64,000 nucleotides of DNA from Mytilus galloprovincialis (GCF_965363235.1 NC_134849.1:56242122-56306121); one strand, 5' to 3'; shown: positions 11,867 through 23,945, numbered from the stretch's first letter. Notes: generated from the letters alone by a model not told the origin. Program-made: numbers and translations.

Positions 11867-12852
11867 GAAGCCTTATGCAAGAGTGTGCAGTGATACAAGT
11901 ACTGTTCATTCAATTGTTTCTAATAAAGTGTCACCAACTAAAATTGATTCAGTTGTAAAAAACCATACTATAAAAATTCTAGTTAAAAAAATACTACTAA
12001 AGTTTTAGTTAAAAACAAAACTGCAAAAGTTCGAGTCAAAAACAATAATACAACATGTACAAAGAGTACCCACATTTACGAATATTCATTTTCATACCTT
12101 CATGTTCCCGTTCAAGTGTGTAAATCAAATGGTGCTAAGTATAATCCTTTCCTGCTAATTGTGGTAAAATCTGATGTTACCCATATCGCCCATCGAAAAG
12201 CTATACGATTTACTTGGGGAGCTTCATCTAACCCAGGAATAAAACGGGTTTTCCTCCTTGGATATTCACCGTTGATAAAACCATTTATGCAAATGGAAAG
12301 TAACATGTATATAGACATTTTACAACAGGACTTTCTAGACGATTACTACAATAATACATTAAAAACGATGATGGGTTTCACATGGGTTGCTGCCCATTGC
12401 AGTGGGGTAAACTATATCTTTGTAGATGATGACTATATTGTTAATACCAAATACATTTGGGACAATTTGCATAGATTGTATATTGCTAGAAAGCGGAGTG
12501 TGTTTTGGGGATACGTCTGGAAAGATGCCAAAACTCAAAGGAATGCTACATCTAAATGGTTTATTACAAAAGATGATTTAAGGATGATGTTTGGCCGCCA
12601 TACGCGAGTGGTGGTTCGTTTGTATTGACCGTTGATATCAATAATAAACTATTGACTCAGTTCAAATTCATAAAGCCAATATTTATTGATAATGTATAAT
12701 TTGTATTACATGTAAAGAGTTAAACATTTCTCTAATTCATGAATCAAGATTTAGTATACATTATCAACCAGATAGAATGAACTATTTATTTTCATCACAA
12801 GGATTCAGATCCCAATGCAATTAGTTGAAGACTAGAAAAAGTTGCATATTAA
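11867..12852 (+). pseudogene. Beta-1,3-galactosyltransferase (GT31) pseudogene
   Basis: Glycosyltransferase family 31 enzymes are Golgi type II membrane proteins that add galactose or N-acetylglucosamine in beta-1,3 linkage. The main frame (about 11987-12625) shows a Lys/Val/Asn-rich stem. It then shows 'LLIVVKSDVTHIAHRKAIR', 'VFLLGY', 'DFLDDYYNNTLKT' and the metal-binding 'FVDDDYIVN' at 12419-12445. A first frameshift lies near 11985, inside the stem. A second, just before 12592, throws 'WPPYASGGSFVLT' into another frame. That frame ends at TAA 12697, where the family has the Tyr of an I-D-D-V-Y motif (here IDNV-stop). Homology continues out to 'PMQLVED', then TAG where a Trp is expected, then 'KKLHI'. 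The N-terminal membrane anchor was not seen. CAG at 11864-11866 is a plausible acceptor. With two frameshifts and two nonsense codons this is a pseudogene; residual function is unlikely. Confidence 0.88.
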
Positions 12853-14263
12853 ATATGATATGCATGGTAGTGTAAACTACCTGTTTAGATGCCGACTTTA
12901 ATAAATTGTAATGTAAAATCTTTGCGCATGATATTACTTATATTGAAAGAGATGAATATGTGCAGTGTTGTTTGAGGAAATGCTCTTTTACAAAATTTGT
13001 GAGAGAAATTATTAAAACTTTCAATAAATAACAATATTACATTTTTAATTTTCTAACCTTTATATTCTTGCTGATAAAGTCAGTATCAAAACTATATATG
13101 CCATTATCATTTTTGATCTGCAAAATACGTTTTTGGTTAAGCAGATGAAATAAAATGACACATGTAGTAAGTCAAATATAAAACGTTATGATAGCTGTTC
13201 GGTTGTATGAATGAAGTCGCATGCATTTTCTTTTTAAGTTTACGCGGATTGACATGAACCCGTGACGTTCCTACACTGTTACGCGACATCATTGCCTAAC
13301 ATTTTCAAAATCAGTGCCAGTCCATGATATTGAAAAATATAAGGCAGTAAGTTAAAGGGGAAAATGTACAAATTGACAATAATTCATTTGATCTAGCACC
13401 TGCAGTGTTAATCGTTTTTCCTTTGTCTTGAATAAAAAGTCTTTTTTCCTGTTGCAGTTTCTTGTTTCTGCATACTAAATGTTAAAAAAAGGATACAAAA
13501 CCAATCACAATATAACTTGATATTAGCACTGAACTTGGTTTTATCTTCCATATCTTCAAATTTTATTTCCTGGATGCCTTATATATAGTGTTCCTTCGGT
13601 GTTCCTAAAACTATTTGTGTCCTTGTCCTAAGTTTTCGACTGTGTGAGATCTGTTTTCATGGTTTTTGAGCCAATTTCGCTGTCCGACAACACTACAGGT
13701 GTATATTTATTTTGGTGGTTTACTTTGCCTTGGTGTTGTTAAGGAATTTTACCAGTTTAGAGTTTGACATTTGTTTCTTTTATTTGATTCTGTACAAAGT
13801 GATATGTTTGGGATGGTATGCCAAGCTCATTAAAAGTTAAAAGTAATAATGGCATATTAAATTAATGTGCCATAATTACTTTTACACTTCCGTGAAAGAA
13901 AAACAAATTGTTTTGTAAACAAAGATGGTGGATAAAAATTTCGCTCACAGCTCAAGTTATGGGACAATTAATTGTAATTTACACTTTTAAATTGGTATAA
14001 ATGGTGAAAAGTAATATTGTTTTAAGTGTTTTGATCTGAAAAAATGATCAAATGCAATGTATATTCCTGAAAATATCTCTATATTTCTTCTTTCTTCGTC
14101 GCGGTTTGAAAAAATCTTGCTACTATTACTGCGCGCTCACTCTCATGAAAAAAAGACACAACGGACACAGTTAAGACTGCCCCTTGACTTAATTAGAAAT
14201 TGAATTTGTGGACGGTTAAGAACCAAACTTTACGAAAAAAGAGATGAGTTTAGCTTCCAAATT
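12853..14263. other. Non-coding stretch 3' of the GT31 pseudogene
   Basis: A canonical AATAAA at 13023-13028 follows the GT31 homology by about 170 bases and may be its old polyadenylation signal. Otherwise AT-rich, with no recognised gene. Confidence 0.45.
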
Positions 14264-14410
14264 TTGAACTTTTCATTTCTATACAGCAATATTCCAGCAG
14301 CAGATGCATATGAAGTAAATATTTCCCAGTTGATACGATATCCAGAGTTTGCATATCCTTCCATTATAAGCTCGGTAGATGGTTGCTGCTTACAGGGAAG
14401 CTATTAAATA
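14264..14410 (+). mobile_element. Penelope-like reverse transcriptase remnant
   Basis: In one frame, 14275-14360 reads 'SNIPAADAYEVNISQLIRYP', a degenerate form of the Penelope motif of the type S-N-I-P-A-A-.-A-Y-G-V-Y-I-S-Q-L-I-R-Y. It is the same family as the longer copy at 40690-42215. No other domain is left. Confidence 0.7.
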
Positions 14411-14439
14411 AAGTCAACAGTAGTATAAATCGATTGGCG

Positions 14440-14790
14440 AAAACAAACCCTAGTCACAAAACAACACCGAAGGTTACACATCAACTATAAGAGGAAAACA
14501 ACGGAATAACAGAAACACTGAACTGCTACAAAAACAAACGCGAATATACATAGAAACGGACTTTTTGATAACAACTGCCATTTTCCCGACTTGGTAAAAG
14601 GCATTTGAAGAAAACAATTGTGGGTTGAAGCTTGTTTTATGGCTAGCCAAACCTTCCGCTTGTAATGCAATGTTTAAAAAAATGTTATAAAAAATGACAA
14701 CATTACGTGACAGCAATACAGTACAAATAAACGAAAGGACAGAGAAATACATAAACAAATAATGTTTTATCACACCGCGGGTAAATTATG
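14440..14790. repeat. Dispersed repeat (R2), shared with 45170-45540
   Basis: Elements such as 'CTATAAGAGGAAAACAA' (14487), 'ACATAGAAACGGACTTTTTG' and 'AACTGCCATTTTCCCGACTT' recur in similar order at 45410-45530. Here they are followed by an AT-rich part. The open frames across it are incidental. Confidence 0.5.
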
Positions 14791-14970
14791 ACGTTCTGAT
14801 TAGTTTAACGACGTCACATGGTGACCCCCTATGGATCCGTAAGGGGTAAGTAAATTTCATAATACGTCACGACTACTCTAAATGGTGACTCATCTATTCA
14901 TGCTGTTGTATTTGATTGTTCATTGTTCTACAAAACGCGACAGAAAAGTCGTGAGTGAGATAAATTCGTT

Positions 14971-15098
14971 ATACGGTTCACTACTGACCCCTACGGACCA
15001 TATAGGGCGAGTAGAATCCATAAGAGTTTCGGCCTTCGGTCTCACCCCTATTGATTTAACTAACCCGCTATCCGTAGAGGGTCAGTAGCGAACCGTAT
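14971..15098. mobile_element. 128-bp hairpin element with 27-bp terminal inverted repeats
   Basis: 'ATACGGTTCACTACTGACCC' plus 'CTACGGA' at the left is mirrored by 'TCCGTAGAGGGTCAGTAGCG' plus 'AACCGTAT' at the right, with about two mismatches or indels. The interior contains a second short palindrome, 'GGCCTTCGGTC'. The size and shape fit a MITE. A GC-richer sequence with similar pieces precedes it (14780-14870). Confidence 0.7.
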
Positions 15099-15574
15099 GC
15101 CATATAATAGTACATTACAACATGTAAACCACAGAATAACAACGGACACCTTGAACACATAGTACACCACAATAGAATTATGAAAGCTGCGTCACACAAA
15201 TGTTATCAACGCCATAAAAAATGACGGCACAGGTACATTTCTTTTAATAAAATACAAAATTGAGATTAAGTTTGTCATGTTTGTTATGGTGTTAGTTTGT
15301 GTATTTTCTAACCAATACAAGAATATCAATATAGAATTATGTTAGTAATGGTGTAACAAAAACATGAGTTCCAAGTTGGAACCCGTAACTTACAGGCCAG
15401 TATATTTAACCTGGTTCATGATGTAAGTTCATGTAACATATCATTACAAATAGTATCTTCTGTATGTTTTAAGAAAATCAAGGTTTTTGGAACACAACTT
15501 ATAAATTTTAGTTACGAATTAACTTAAGTAACATTAGTTACGAATGCAATGATAACTACCAAACAGTCTTAATC

Positions 15575-16027
15575 ACGATGTACTTTGTCAAAGCGTTCGA
15601 CAAGGTTTCAAATCGTCACCCTTTTCATAAAATTAACATCTATGGTATACAAAATAACTCAAAATTGGATCAAGGCATTTCTACTTGAAAAACACAAACA
15701 ATCGTCATTAAAGGTATTTCTTACACTTCTCGTTACATCTGGTGTACCCCAAGGAACAATATTAGGTCCAATGTTGTTCCGTATCTATATAAATAACCTA
15801 ACTCCATATTTACAACATAGCAAACTTCAGCACAATTTACAGTGAAATTAAAACACAAGATGATTGACATAAATAACAATTTGATTAAGTCTCACGATTT
15901 AGCAGCACAATGGGAATCAATAATATTAAAAGATATATGTCTTGACAACGTGATCTTGATTTGTATTGACAAAAATCAAATAATTCACCACAAAAATGTT
16001 AACTCAAGGGAGTATCCAACATTTTGA
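15575..16027 (+). mobile_element. LINE (CR1/Jockey-type) reverse transcriptase remnant
   Basis: 'FVKAFDKVSNRHPFHKIN' (15582-15640) and, after a frameshift, 'TSGVPQGTILGPMLFRIYIN' (15739-15798) are the motifs of fingers and palm in non-LTR retrotransposon reverse transcriptases. In particular SGVPQG..LGP.LF..YIN is recognisable. The catalytic FADD segment and the endonuclease are missing. A stop at 15842 is followed by unrelated open frame. Confidence 0.85.
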
Positions 16028-16029
16028 CT

Positions 16030-16280
16030 AAAATATATTAGGCTCGTTTAATTCTCATGAAATTTTGACAAGATATTTCCTTTGATCTGTTGACAAAATG
16101 TAAAACATTCAAGCAATTTTATTGATCCCACAACTACAGGAATAATTTCATTGGATATATAGCAGTTTGACTAAAACTAATTTTGATCATTGAGAAGCTT
16201 AATTTCTCTTTGTTTATAGTATGTGATTAAAACTTTCACCTGATTCTTAAAGAGTTACTTCCCTTTGGTGTTCATTCCAT
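16030..16280 (-). repeat. Dispersed repeat R5, inverted relative to 37638-37800
   Basis: Read on the minus strand, 'TTAAGCTTCTCAATGATCAA' followed by 'AATTAGTTTTAGTCAAACTG' and 'CTATATATCCAATGAAATT' matches the plus strand at 37729-37790. Neither copy encodes a recognisable protein. Confidence 0.6.
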
Positions 16281-18607
16281 CTTAAAAGAAGTATAATGTA
16301 TTTAGTACCGGGCGAAAAAACTTAGTTTCAATCTGATTATCTCCCGGTTACAAATGCATTATATATATACTTTTTGCAAACCAAAGGAAACGTTGTTCAT
16401 CTCTAGTTGGTCAAGATACTAAAACTATTGTCAGTTCTATTGTCATATTAAATAAGTACAATAGCTAGTAGTTTATTCACTGGGACCTTTAAATTTCTTC
16501 TAAGAAAAATTCATCACTCATTGATTAATTTACCTGAATAAAACAATTTCTTCTAAGAAGAAGAAAATAAATATATCAATTCACATGTTGGAAACTGCAT
16601 GTAATGTTGTATTTATTCAATATCAATTTCAAACTGTTCAATATAAACACTGATGTGAACATAAAACGTTGATTTATGATAAACAAAATTTAGCATTGTT
16701 ACTATTGAAATATGCATTTTTTGTTTAGTTATAAAATACATTTAAGAAGGCCTTGATTTAAATATCGTCATTTTCCAGTTCATATTTGTCAAGCATACAA
16801 AAAAAAATTTCAATGAAACAATCTTGAAAATTTCAGTTTTCACTAGTTACTGCAGCAATGTATGCTTTATGTCGCTTATGTTTTTTATCTATCATAACAA
16901 TATAGCATAAAATGTTCAAGAAACCTTTAGAAATTGTCTATAGTTTTTTAAACAATCAATTAAGGGCATACGATACAGTTTTTATCCCGTATTTAAATTT
17001 TGATGAAAATTTACATGTAGGCTATTTTTTACCTGATTAAAACAAATGTGTAATAAAAAATATACCTTCATGTGCTACTTTTTGAGTAAATTGAGATTCA
17101 AATTTCAGATATTTCCTCATAATTCGGAATTGCGGACATATTTTTCCTTTCTATAGGAATACATAACTTTTTTGTTTTAAAAGATAAATACGAGCTGTTT
17201 TTTTGTTGAATTTTTGTGTAATCTATGTGTTATATAAATATTGCATAAATTTGTACATTTTATTTTACAAATAACTCAAATTTATCAAATATTCATGAAT
17301 GTAGAAAAAAACGTCATTTTTTGCTGTATATGAATCAAATTTTAAAAAAAATCACTATTTACGTTTTCATGAAAATTGGTTAACATAACCGTCTTACGTA
17401 ATCAAACCAAATGTCATTTTAAAAAAGAGGGGTCCATGAACTCGATTTCAAGTTAAATTAGTTTGAATGATAAAAATCAGCCAAAAACTGTATCACTTCC
17501 CGATAAGTCACCGTTTTACGTCGCCGATAATAACAATTTTCGTAAGCAACGTCATTACCTCACCTGTAATGCTTATCACAGCTTTCGCTGATAAGAAAGG
17601 TTTGGCGGAAAAAGATTCCAATCATTTTAACTTTAAAATATTGAATACAGCCTTTTAATAAACTTAAAAATATCTACTAGCTAAAGGTCAAATGGCAGTC
17701 AAGAAATAGAAAAAAATAGTTAGCCTAATTGCAGAAATGCATTCAATTTCAAATGATAAAGTTGCATGAATCGCCATAAACCTTAAATATATAACGTTAT
17801 CCCCCCCCCTAAAAGGGTAAAAAGCAAAAAAAAAAATTATATCATGATCAATACATGAATTTGTCAACAGCATACCGTTTTCAAGGCTTAATGTATGCGC
17901 CCGCCTTACGGCTCGGGAATTTTTTGGTCTCTAAAACCCTTTTTTTTACATGTATAAAATTGAAAATGTATCCATAAATATGATATATATTTCTTTAAAA
18001 ATGTCGACACAAAATACTATATACAGCACACCTTTTAATCTAGAATAATCAATTTAATTTATTTGGATATCAAAATATATTAATCAATAGGAACTTTATT
18101 CTCAGGATAATGACAAGGAACAACTATAACTATTTGTACATCATGTACATCATGTACATCATGTATGTAAACTTGAAATTCAATGCAGTTTGTATTTTCT
18201 TGGTAATGGTATAATACATATGTTAATTCTTCTATGCAAGATGTTGACACAAAATACTACTTATCGCACATTTTCTACATTTAATTTGAAATTATCTTTA
18301 TACATATTAAAGATTTCAATTGTAAATAGACGGAATTAACCAAAGGGAGAATCAGAACAAAACAATGGAAAAATGAATAACGACAATACGATAAACAACA
18401 GTTCACAAAACGTTGCATAAAAACACACGAACCCCTGCCTACATTAAGATTGAGTCAAATACATAATACAATGGTATATTCAAGAACATAAGACTCGGAA
18501 CATGCTGTGCGAAAACTATATCTCTTTATATAATGTGTGTATCTATTTAAATTTGTATTTTTCTTGGTAGTAGTAAAATAAATATTTTCTTTCTTCTTTA
18601 TGTATAG
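16281..18607. other. Non-coding stretch before the lectin exons
   Basis: AT-rich, with no coding block recognised. I searched it for the N-terminal C-type lectin exons expected before 18608 and did not find them. A 9-bp microsatellite (TGTACATCA) of about 3.5 units lies at 18135-18166. Confidence 0.45.
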
Positions 18608-21455
18608 GTTCTTTCAGTCCTGAGAATTATTGGATGGATGGCTCAGACTTCTTGGTCGAAGGTGAATGGAGATGGATTGGTGAAAATAGAAATTCTAGAC
18701 CAATCACCGGCTATACGTAAATGTTCATCTGACTTATTATCTCATTTTAGGAGGGTCGCTCCTCAGTCAACACAGTGACTACAGTTTAATGCTTAGTGAT
18801 CATTGTCATATTTACAGTTAGTTAACATTATTATTAGTACTAACTACTACCTTTGCAGCTTCTTCCTTTGTTTGTATAAGGCAGATCTTGTATAATATGA
18901 AACATACTTAAAGAGGAGCCTCGAAAAAAAGGTTTTTCTCGTAACATATAGCTAACAAAGTAGCCGACCGAGAAGACTAGATTTCTATTTGTGCGGGCCA
19001 TTTATAAAGCAGCCCCGCATATAGAGTATGTAATGAATCTATTGATACAATTTTTCAAAAACTGACCTTTCTTTATGGGTTACCTCTATTAAACCCATTC
19101 AGCTAATAAATGAATGCTTGAACCAAAGATCCTGGTGACCACTGGAGTCATCGATTCAACTTTTTAGGTGCCATCATAACTTATTTTACTTTATCTACTG
19201 AAGTTTTCGATAAACATGTGATGACAAAGGATTACACAATACGTCGTTTTCAATTTTCCGATGTTATTTTCCTGTTCATAATCTATAAAAAGGTTTTTAC
19301 CACGTTTTGGATCAGGTAATAGCTTACTATTTTCGAAGTTTTTCTTTCTGTTTCATTTTGAAATTGTCTGTTCTCTAGTTTCTGCATAGTTTCATTCGGG
19401 ATAATTTTGTTGTTGGGGTGGGTTTTTTCAGGTTTTAATGGTCTTCAGAATATTTTGATTGCAGTGCTATTGATGAGTCTTGTGTAAACGAAACGCGTAC
19501 GTGGCGTACCTTACTGAACGCGAATAGGAAGACGATGTTTACATTTGTTTAATTTTCAGGTTAATTGTTTCCTGGCTAAATCTGTATGAAGCTTGAATTC
19601 TGATTTATCTATACCACTATTTTTTCGATTGGCCTTTGATTGATTTTAAAACCTTAAATAACAAGTTAAAGTTTAAACTCAGAGTAAAATATAAACATGC
19701 AACAGCCAATCGAAAGGAAGGGGTGATTTCCTTGACATAAAGTGACGATTGTAGAGTAACGATTAAGTCCAATTCTCTGTTATAATCGATATATTTTTTA
19801 GCATTCATATCAAAAAGTGTTGTTTTATATGTTTTCCTATATGATAATTTGATAATATCAAAACATGGTTCATTTGTCCTAAAAGAATGATAATAGAGTT
19901 ACTCTACTGTTTCCATATTAACGAACATATCATGCAAATAAATGAAAAAGGATTATTCATCTTCAGATACCTTTCATACAATTATTAAAGACATTTTCTA
20001 TCAGACAATAGACTTTTTTCATGTTACTGACTATTGACTCCGGATCATATAATTTTTCAACATGTTACCTTCTCTGTGGTCAGACATCCTGGTAAGAGCA
20101 ACAAAACAAAAGTAAAATTAAACATATAATCGGTGCAATTTGGGGGGAAAGGTTACTGTTTTCCGATGATTTTGTCACATATCGAAAATATAAAACAGAA
20201 AATGTTCCTCCCAAATTTTACCGATTATAAGCTTGAATTTACTTCTATAAGTTGCTCTAACTTACCGAGTACCAGAATGTCCTACCACAGAGACGGTAAC
20301 CTGTCGAAAATATATAGACTCCGATATCAAAAGTCGGTAATATGAAAATAGTCAATTGTCTGATAGAAAATGTCTTTAATAATTGAATGAAAGGTATCTG
20401 AAGATGAATAATCCTTTTTTGTTTATTTGCATAACATGTTCGTTAATCTGGAAATGGTAGAGCAACTCTATTATCATTCTTTTAGGACAAATGAACCATG
20501 TATAGATATTATCAAATTATCATAGGAAAACATATAAAACAACACTTTTTGATGTGAATGCTAAAAAATATATCGATTATAAGAGAGAATTGGACTTAAT
20601 CGTTACTCTACAATCGTCCATTAAAAATGTTTCAAAAGATATTTAGCGTCATCATTTATTTTTAAATTGAATTTTATACTTTTTGTGATCAAGATCAAGT
20701 GAAGTATGTCCAGTTTTTAAAGTTTCATATTGATTTTCTTTAGTGTTTCAACTCGTACATAGTTTACATGTAGTGAAACATATGAACAGTACAAATGAGG
20801 GATATAAAAATGTCAGTCATACGTTTATACGTTTATCAGACATCAACACAGTCATACCCGATAAAAGGGGCGGAAAATACTAAGGGAACATTCAAAACTG
20901 ACAATTCGAAGGAAATCTGACAATTAAATGTCAAAAAAAAAAAAACGAAAAGTGACAAGAAATTTATACAATTCTGGTATAATAAAAAGCATCTTTAAGA
21001 GATAATCCATGATTTATTTTCATTGTCTAATTTGATGGCAAAACAATGCAAAAATTAAGAATACCATGAATGAATTACATAGTACACAGTTTTTGGCATC
21101 ATGTCATGGAGGTAATGCATGGTGTATGAAAAATAAAGGTTTTACTTATTTCACTATGACAAACAAACAAGCAGAAAATACGTATGCATAAGTTTGATAT
21201 GTTTCGGTTTAAATACAAGGTCACTAAAAATCGTTTATTTTTGTTATTATTGGCATTCACTGTACTGTCATCAGAAAAGACAGATAATTCTATGAAGTTG
21301 AAACTTGAATACTTTATTGTTTTCAGTGCATGGTCACCTGGACAACCAGATAATGCAGGTACAAACGAGCACTGCTTAGAGATTCGTTATTCGTTTGGGG
21401 TCCACTGGAATGATTATGTATGATATCATAAACAGAACTTCATCTGTAAGGCTCC
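18608..21455 (+). pseudogene. C-type lectin fragment, two exons, TGA at a conserved Cys
   Basis: Exon a (18608-18716; phase 1 in, phase 2 out; acceptor TAG, donor GTAAAT) reads 'SPENYWMDGSDFLVEGEWRW', then 'IGENRNSRPI'. Exon b (21327-21455; acceptor TTTTCAG, donor GTAAGT) reads 'AWSPGQPDNAGTNEHCLEIR', then 'YSFGVHWNDYV', then TGA at 21421-21423, then 'YHKQNFICKAP'. Splicing a to b keeps the frame. The W..GQPD loop, of the QPD (galactose-type) kind, and the WND calcium site are intact. The TGA sits where C-type lectin domains have the third conserved cysteine, one base from TGC or TGT. The coding sense and splice site after it are preserved, so the lesion is recent, polymorphic or an assembly error. 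The N-terminal exons (signal peptide, first cysteines) are not visible upstream. An 875-bp palindrome lies in the intron. Exon phases match those of the lectin at 60803. Confidence 0.88.
19744..20618. repeat. 875-bp near-complete palindrome (foldback element)
   Basis: The left half is mirrored by the right half over its full length, centred near 20181. Outer ends are 'GACGATTGTAGAGTAACG' (19744) and 'CGTTACTCTACAATCGTC' (20618). Further mirrored pairs include 'TTCTATCAGACAATAGAC' with 'TCAATTGTCTGATAGAAAAT', 'ACCTTCTCTGTGGT' with 'ACCACAGAGACGGT', and 'ATAATCGGTGCAATTTGG' with 'CCAAATTTTACCGATTAT'. Identity is roughly 85 percent by eye, with essentially no unpaired loop. It lies in the intron of the lectin fragment. 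Any transcript through it would fold into a hairpin of about 430 bp. Short open frames inside are incidental. Confidence 0.9.
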
Positions 21456-23232
21456 GTAAGTCTAGTGCTTTAACTATATATATTAACATGACTAAGTTTC
21501 TGTAATTTCGATTGACAATTAGGGGGATTACTGTATTGTATTTTAAGCTCCGACAGCATCAATTGGGGATTTGATGGTCGCAAATTAAGTTTACTGGCGA
21601 CGCGTTAACTGACAGAAAACAACGTTAAAACATGTATTTAAAATCTGGCATATGCCGTCTGCGCTTGCGCGTACGTCCCATAGCATCAATTGTCAATTGA
21701 TGCCATGTAAATAAGTGACGTTATCCAATCAAAATGAACGTTACAAACGTTGTTGCATTAGAATAAACAAGCACGTCGCATTTGAATTTTTATTTATTTG
21801 TCAATGAAATGTTCCTTCTTTAATTTCACATTATATTCAATTTTCGTAATTTAAAGGAGAATATGTGACTAAGGAATAGAGTTTGTACAATATTTGACGA
21901 ATAGGTTAATTTAAAACCTTTTTAGTAAATTTGAATGCAGATGAATTTCATGTTTTTGTTGGTTGGTTAACTACATTTCTTGCTTAAATCAGACCAATTA
22001 TATCTCAAAAATGATGATGATAAGGAGGAGGATGTGGAGGAGGAGGATCATTATCATAAGGCCACATCACCTTGACTGTGATATTATAATCATTTTCTTT
22101 TACTAAAATACTTGGGCCAGAGGACCAGCAAATATCCATTATCTTTGTTCACCCGCCTAGCGATTGAGTTCAGTACTTCAATTTCCATGAAAATGATTTG
22201 TAAAAGTGTACCTTCATTTGATGGGTGTAAGAAGGTTCTAAGCATTACCAAACAAAATGACGTTATAATTCTTATCCCATGGACCAGTCCAAAAATAATG
22301 CGACAAACGTATTAAGGAAATCATTGAAGTAAGCGTTAAAATTAATATTTTATGTTTCAATGAAATACTTGCACGTATTGCTTTAAATTAAATATCAAAT
22401 AGGAATTCTCATTAATTATTACAAACAGATAGAAAACATGCCAAGATTGACAGGAAATAACATTCACGATATCATATTTTATAGAATCTATCTAGATGTG
22501 CTTTCGATAATCTATGCGTATTCGTGTGTTAAGCCTGGTTTTCATAGCTAACTGAACCTCTCACTTACATGACAGTTGTTTATAATTCAGTTATAAAGAT
22601 GGACAAATTATAGTTGTCCCTGATTCGGCTTTTGTATAGTCCCATAACTCTTGATTCAACCAACTAAAGATGTGCTACAAATTCCATTTATTTTCCAATA
22701 GACTAACCGTCATTATACTAGAGATTAACCGATGTTATTCGCCTATGCTCACATAATCCATTATGATATTCATTCATTTATTTAAGAGTGGATCTAAATG
22801 GAGGCCAAATTATTGGATAGCTCACGTTCTATGGTACAATTCATAGAAATAGTACAAGATCACATCAATTTTTAAGAGAAAAATGTAAATGATTTGCAAG
22901 ACTTTTCATGTAAATGAAGATACATTATTTGTTTTATTATATTTCTACGGCTGTTGTCTTTTACAAAATTAATACAAATTATATTTACTTTTATTCAACT
23001 TTTCAACTTATTAGGAGAATTAACTTATATTTTCTTCTATTTTATATTTCTAAAAGCACTTTATAAGAGCTATCTTTTCGTTTTGTTTTCTTTCTATCAC
23101 ACAGTATTGTTTTTTCGTGTATCATGTGTATAATTTATACAAAATCTGACATTTTGCACACCTAGTAGCTTGCCCTATACTCGAGTATATTTTTATAAAA
23201 ATAAGAAGATAAACTCTTTCCAGTGTATTATC
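21456..23232. other. Non-coding stretch 3' of the lectin exons
   Basis: No further lectin exon or other gene was recognised. A purine-rich GAGGAGGA-type run lies at 22010-22050, and a GC-richer patch with 'GCGCTTGCGCGTACG' lies at 21659-21675. Confidence 0.4.
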
Positions 23233-23684
23233 TGCGGAAGTGTATTAGGGACATCGAAAAAATAAAATTGGCAGGTAACTTTTTTTCAAAGTCGAAATTT
23301 TGACATTTCAAATCTTAAAATTTCGCCTCTAACTCGAAATTTTAACTTTCCTTTTCTTGTAATTTCGACTTTTTCTTAAACAAGTCGAAATTTCCAGTTT
23401 TAAAAAAGTCAAAATTTTGAGTTTAAAATAAGTCGAAATTTCGAGTTTTAAAAAAGTCGAAATTTGGAGTTTAAAATGGAAATTTCGATTTTTTATAACG
23501 TCGAAATTTCGAGTATTTAAAAAGTCAAAATTTCGACTTTTCAAAAAGTCGAAATTTCAATATCTTAGAAGGTCAAAATTTCAAGCAATTGTCAAAATTT
23601 CGAGATTTGAAATGTCAAAATATCGTCTTTGAAAAAAAGTTCACTGCCAATTTTTTTTTACTATATCCCTTATACGCTTCCGTA
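23233..23684. mobile_element. 450-bp foldback element with TCGAAATTTCGA internal repeats
   Basis: The outer ends form inverted repeats of about 100 bp: 'GCGGAAGTGTATTAGGGACA' at the left, against 'ACGGAAGCGTATAAGGGATA' read inward from the right. Both sides continue through 'ATTGGCAG' and 'AACTTTTTTTCAAAG'. Between them are about nine variants of a unit around the palindrome TCGAAATTTCGA, which itself can pair. No open frame of interest. It resembles a MITE or foldback transposon. Confidence 0.8.
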
Positions 23685-23734
23685 CCGTACAAGTGAGAGT
23701 TGACTGTCCCACTGATATTTTTCGTCCCTAGTTT

Positions 23735-23945
23735 AGTTAGCTATAAAACCAGCTTTCATGCACCATTTTCTACTCAAGAACGCCTTTACCAAGTCAGGAA
23801 TATATCAGTTGTTATTCGGTCGTTTGATGTATTTTGAGCTTTTGATTTTGCTATTTGATTATCGACTTTCCATTTTGAATTTTCTTCGGAGTTCGGTATT
23901 TTTTGTTATTTTACTTTTTGTGACTGTATATCATTTATATTCTTC
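23735..23945 (+). repeat. Dispersed repeat R3
   Basis: The same sequence recurs on the plus strand at 39395-39600 and 62625-62815, with pieces at 11795-11850 and 46895-46950. Landmarks are 'CACCATTTTCTAC', 'ACCAAGTCAGGAATAT', 'TTTTGCTATTTGATTATCGA', 'CTTTCC' and 'GGAGTTCGGTATTTTT'. I remember it as very common in mussel sequence. Its class is unknown to me. Confidence 0.65.

Noticed and set aside
23329-23544. 71-codon frame with repeated 'F.KLEIST' pattern
   Set aside because: Product of the TCGAAATTTCGA repeat inside the foldback element.
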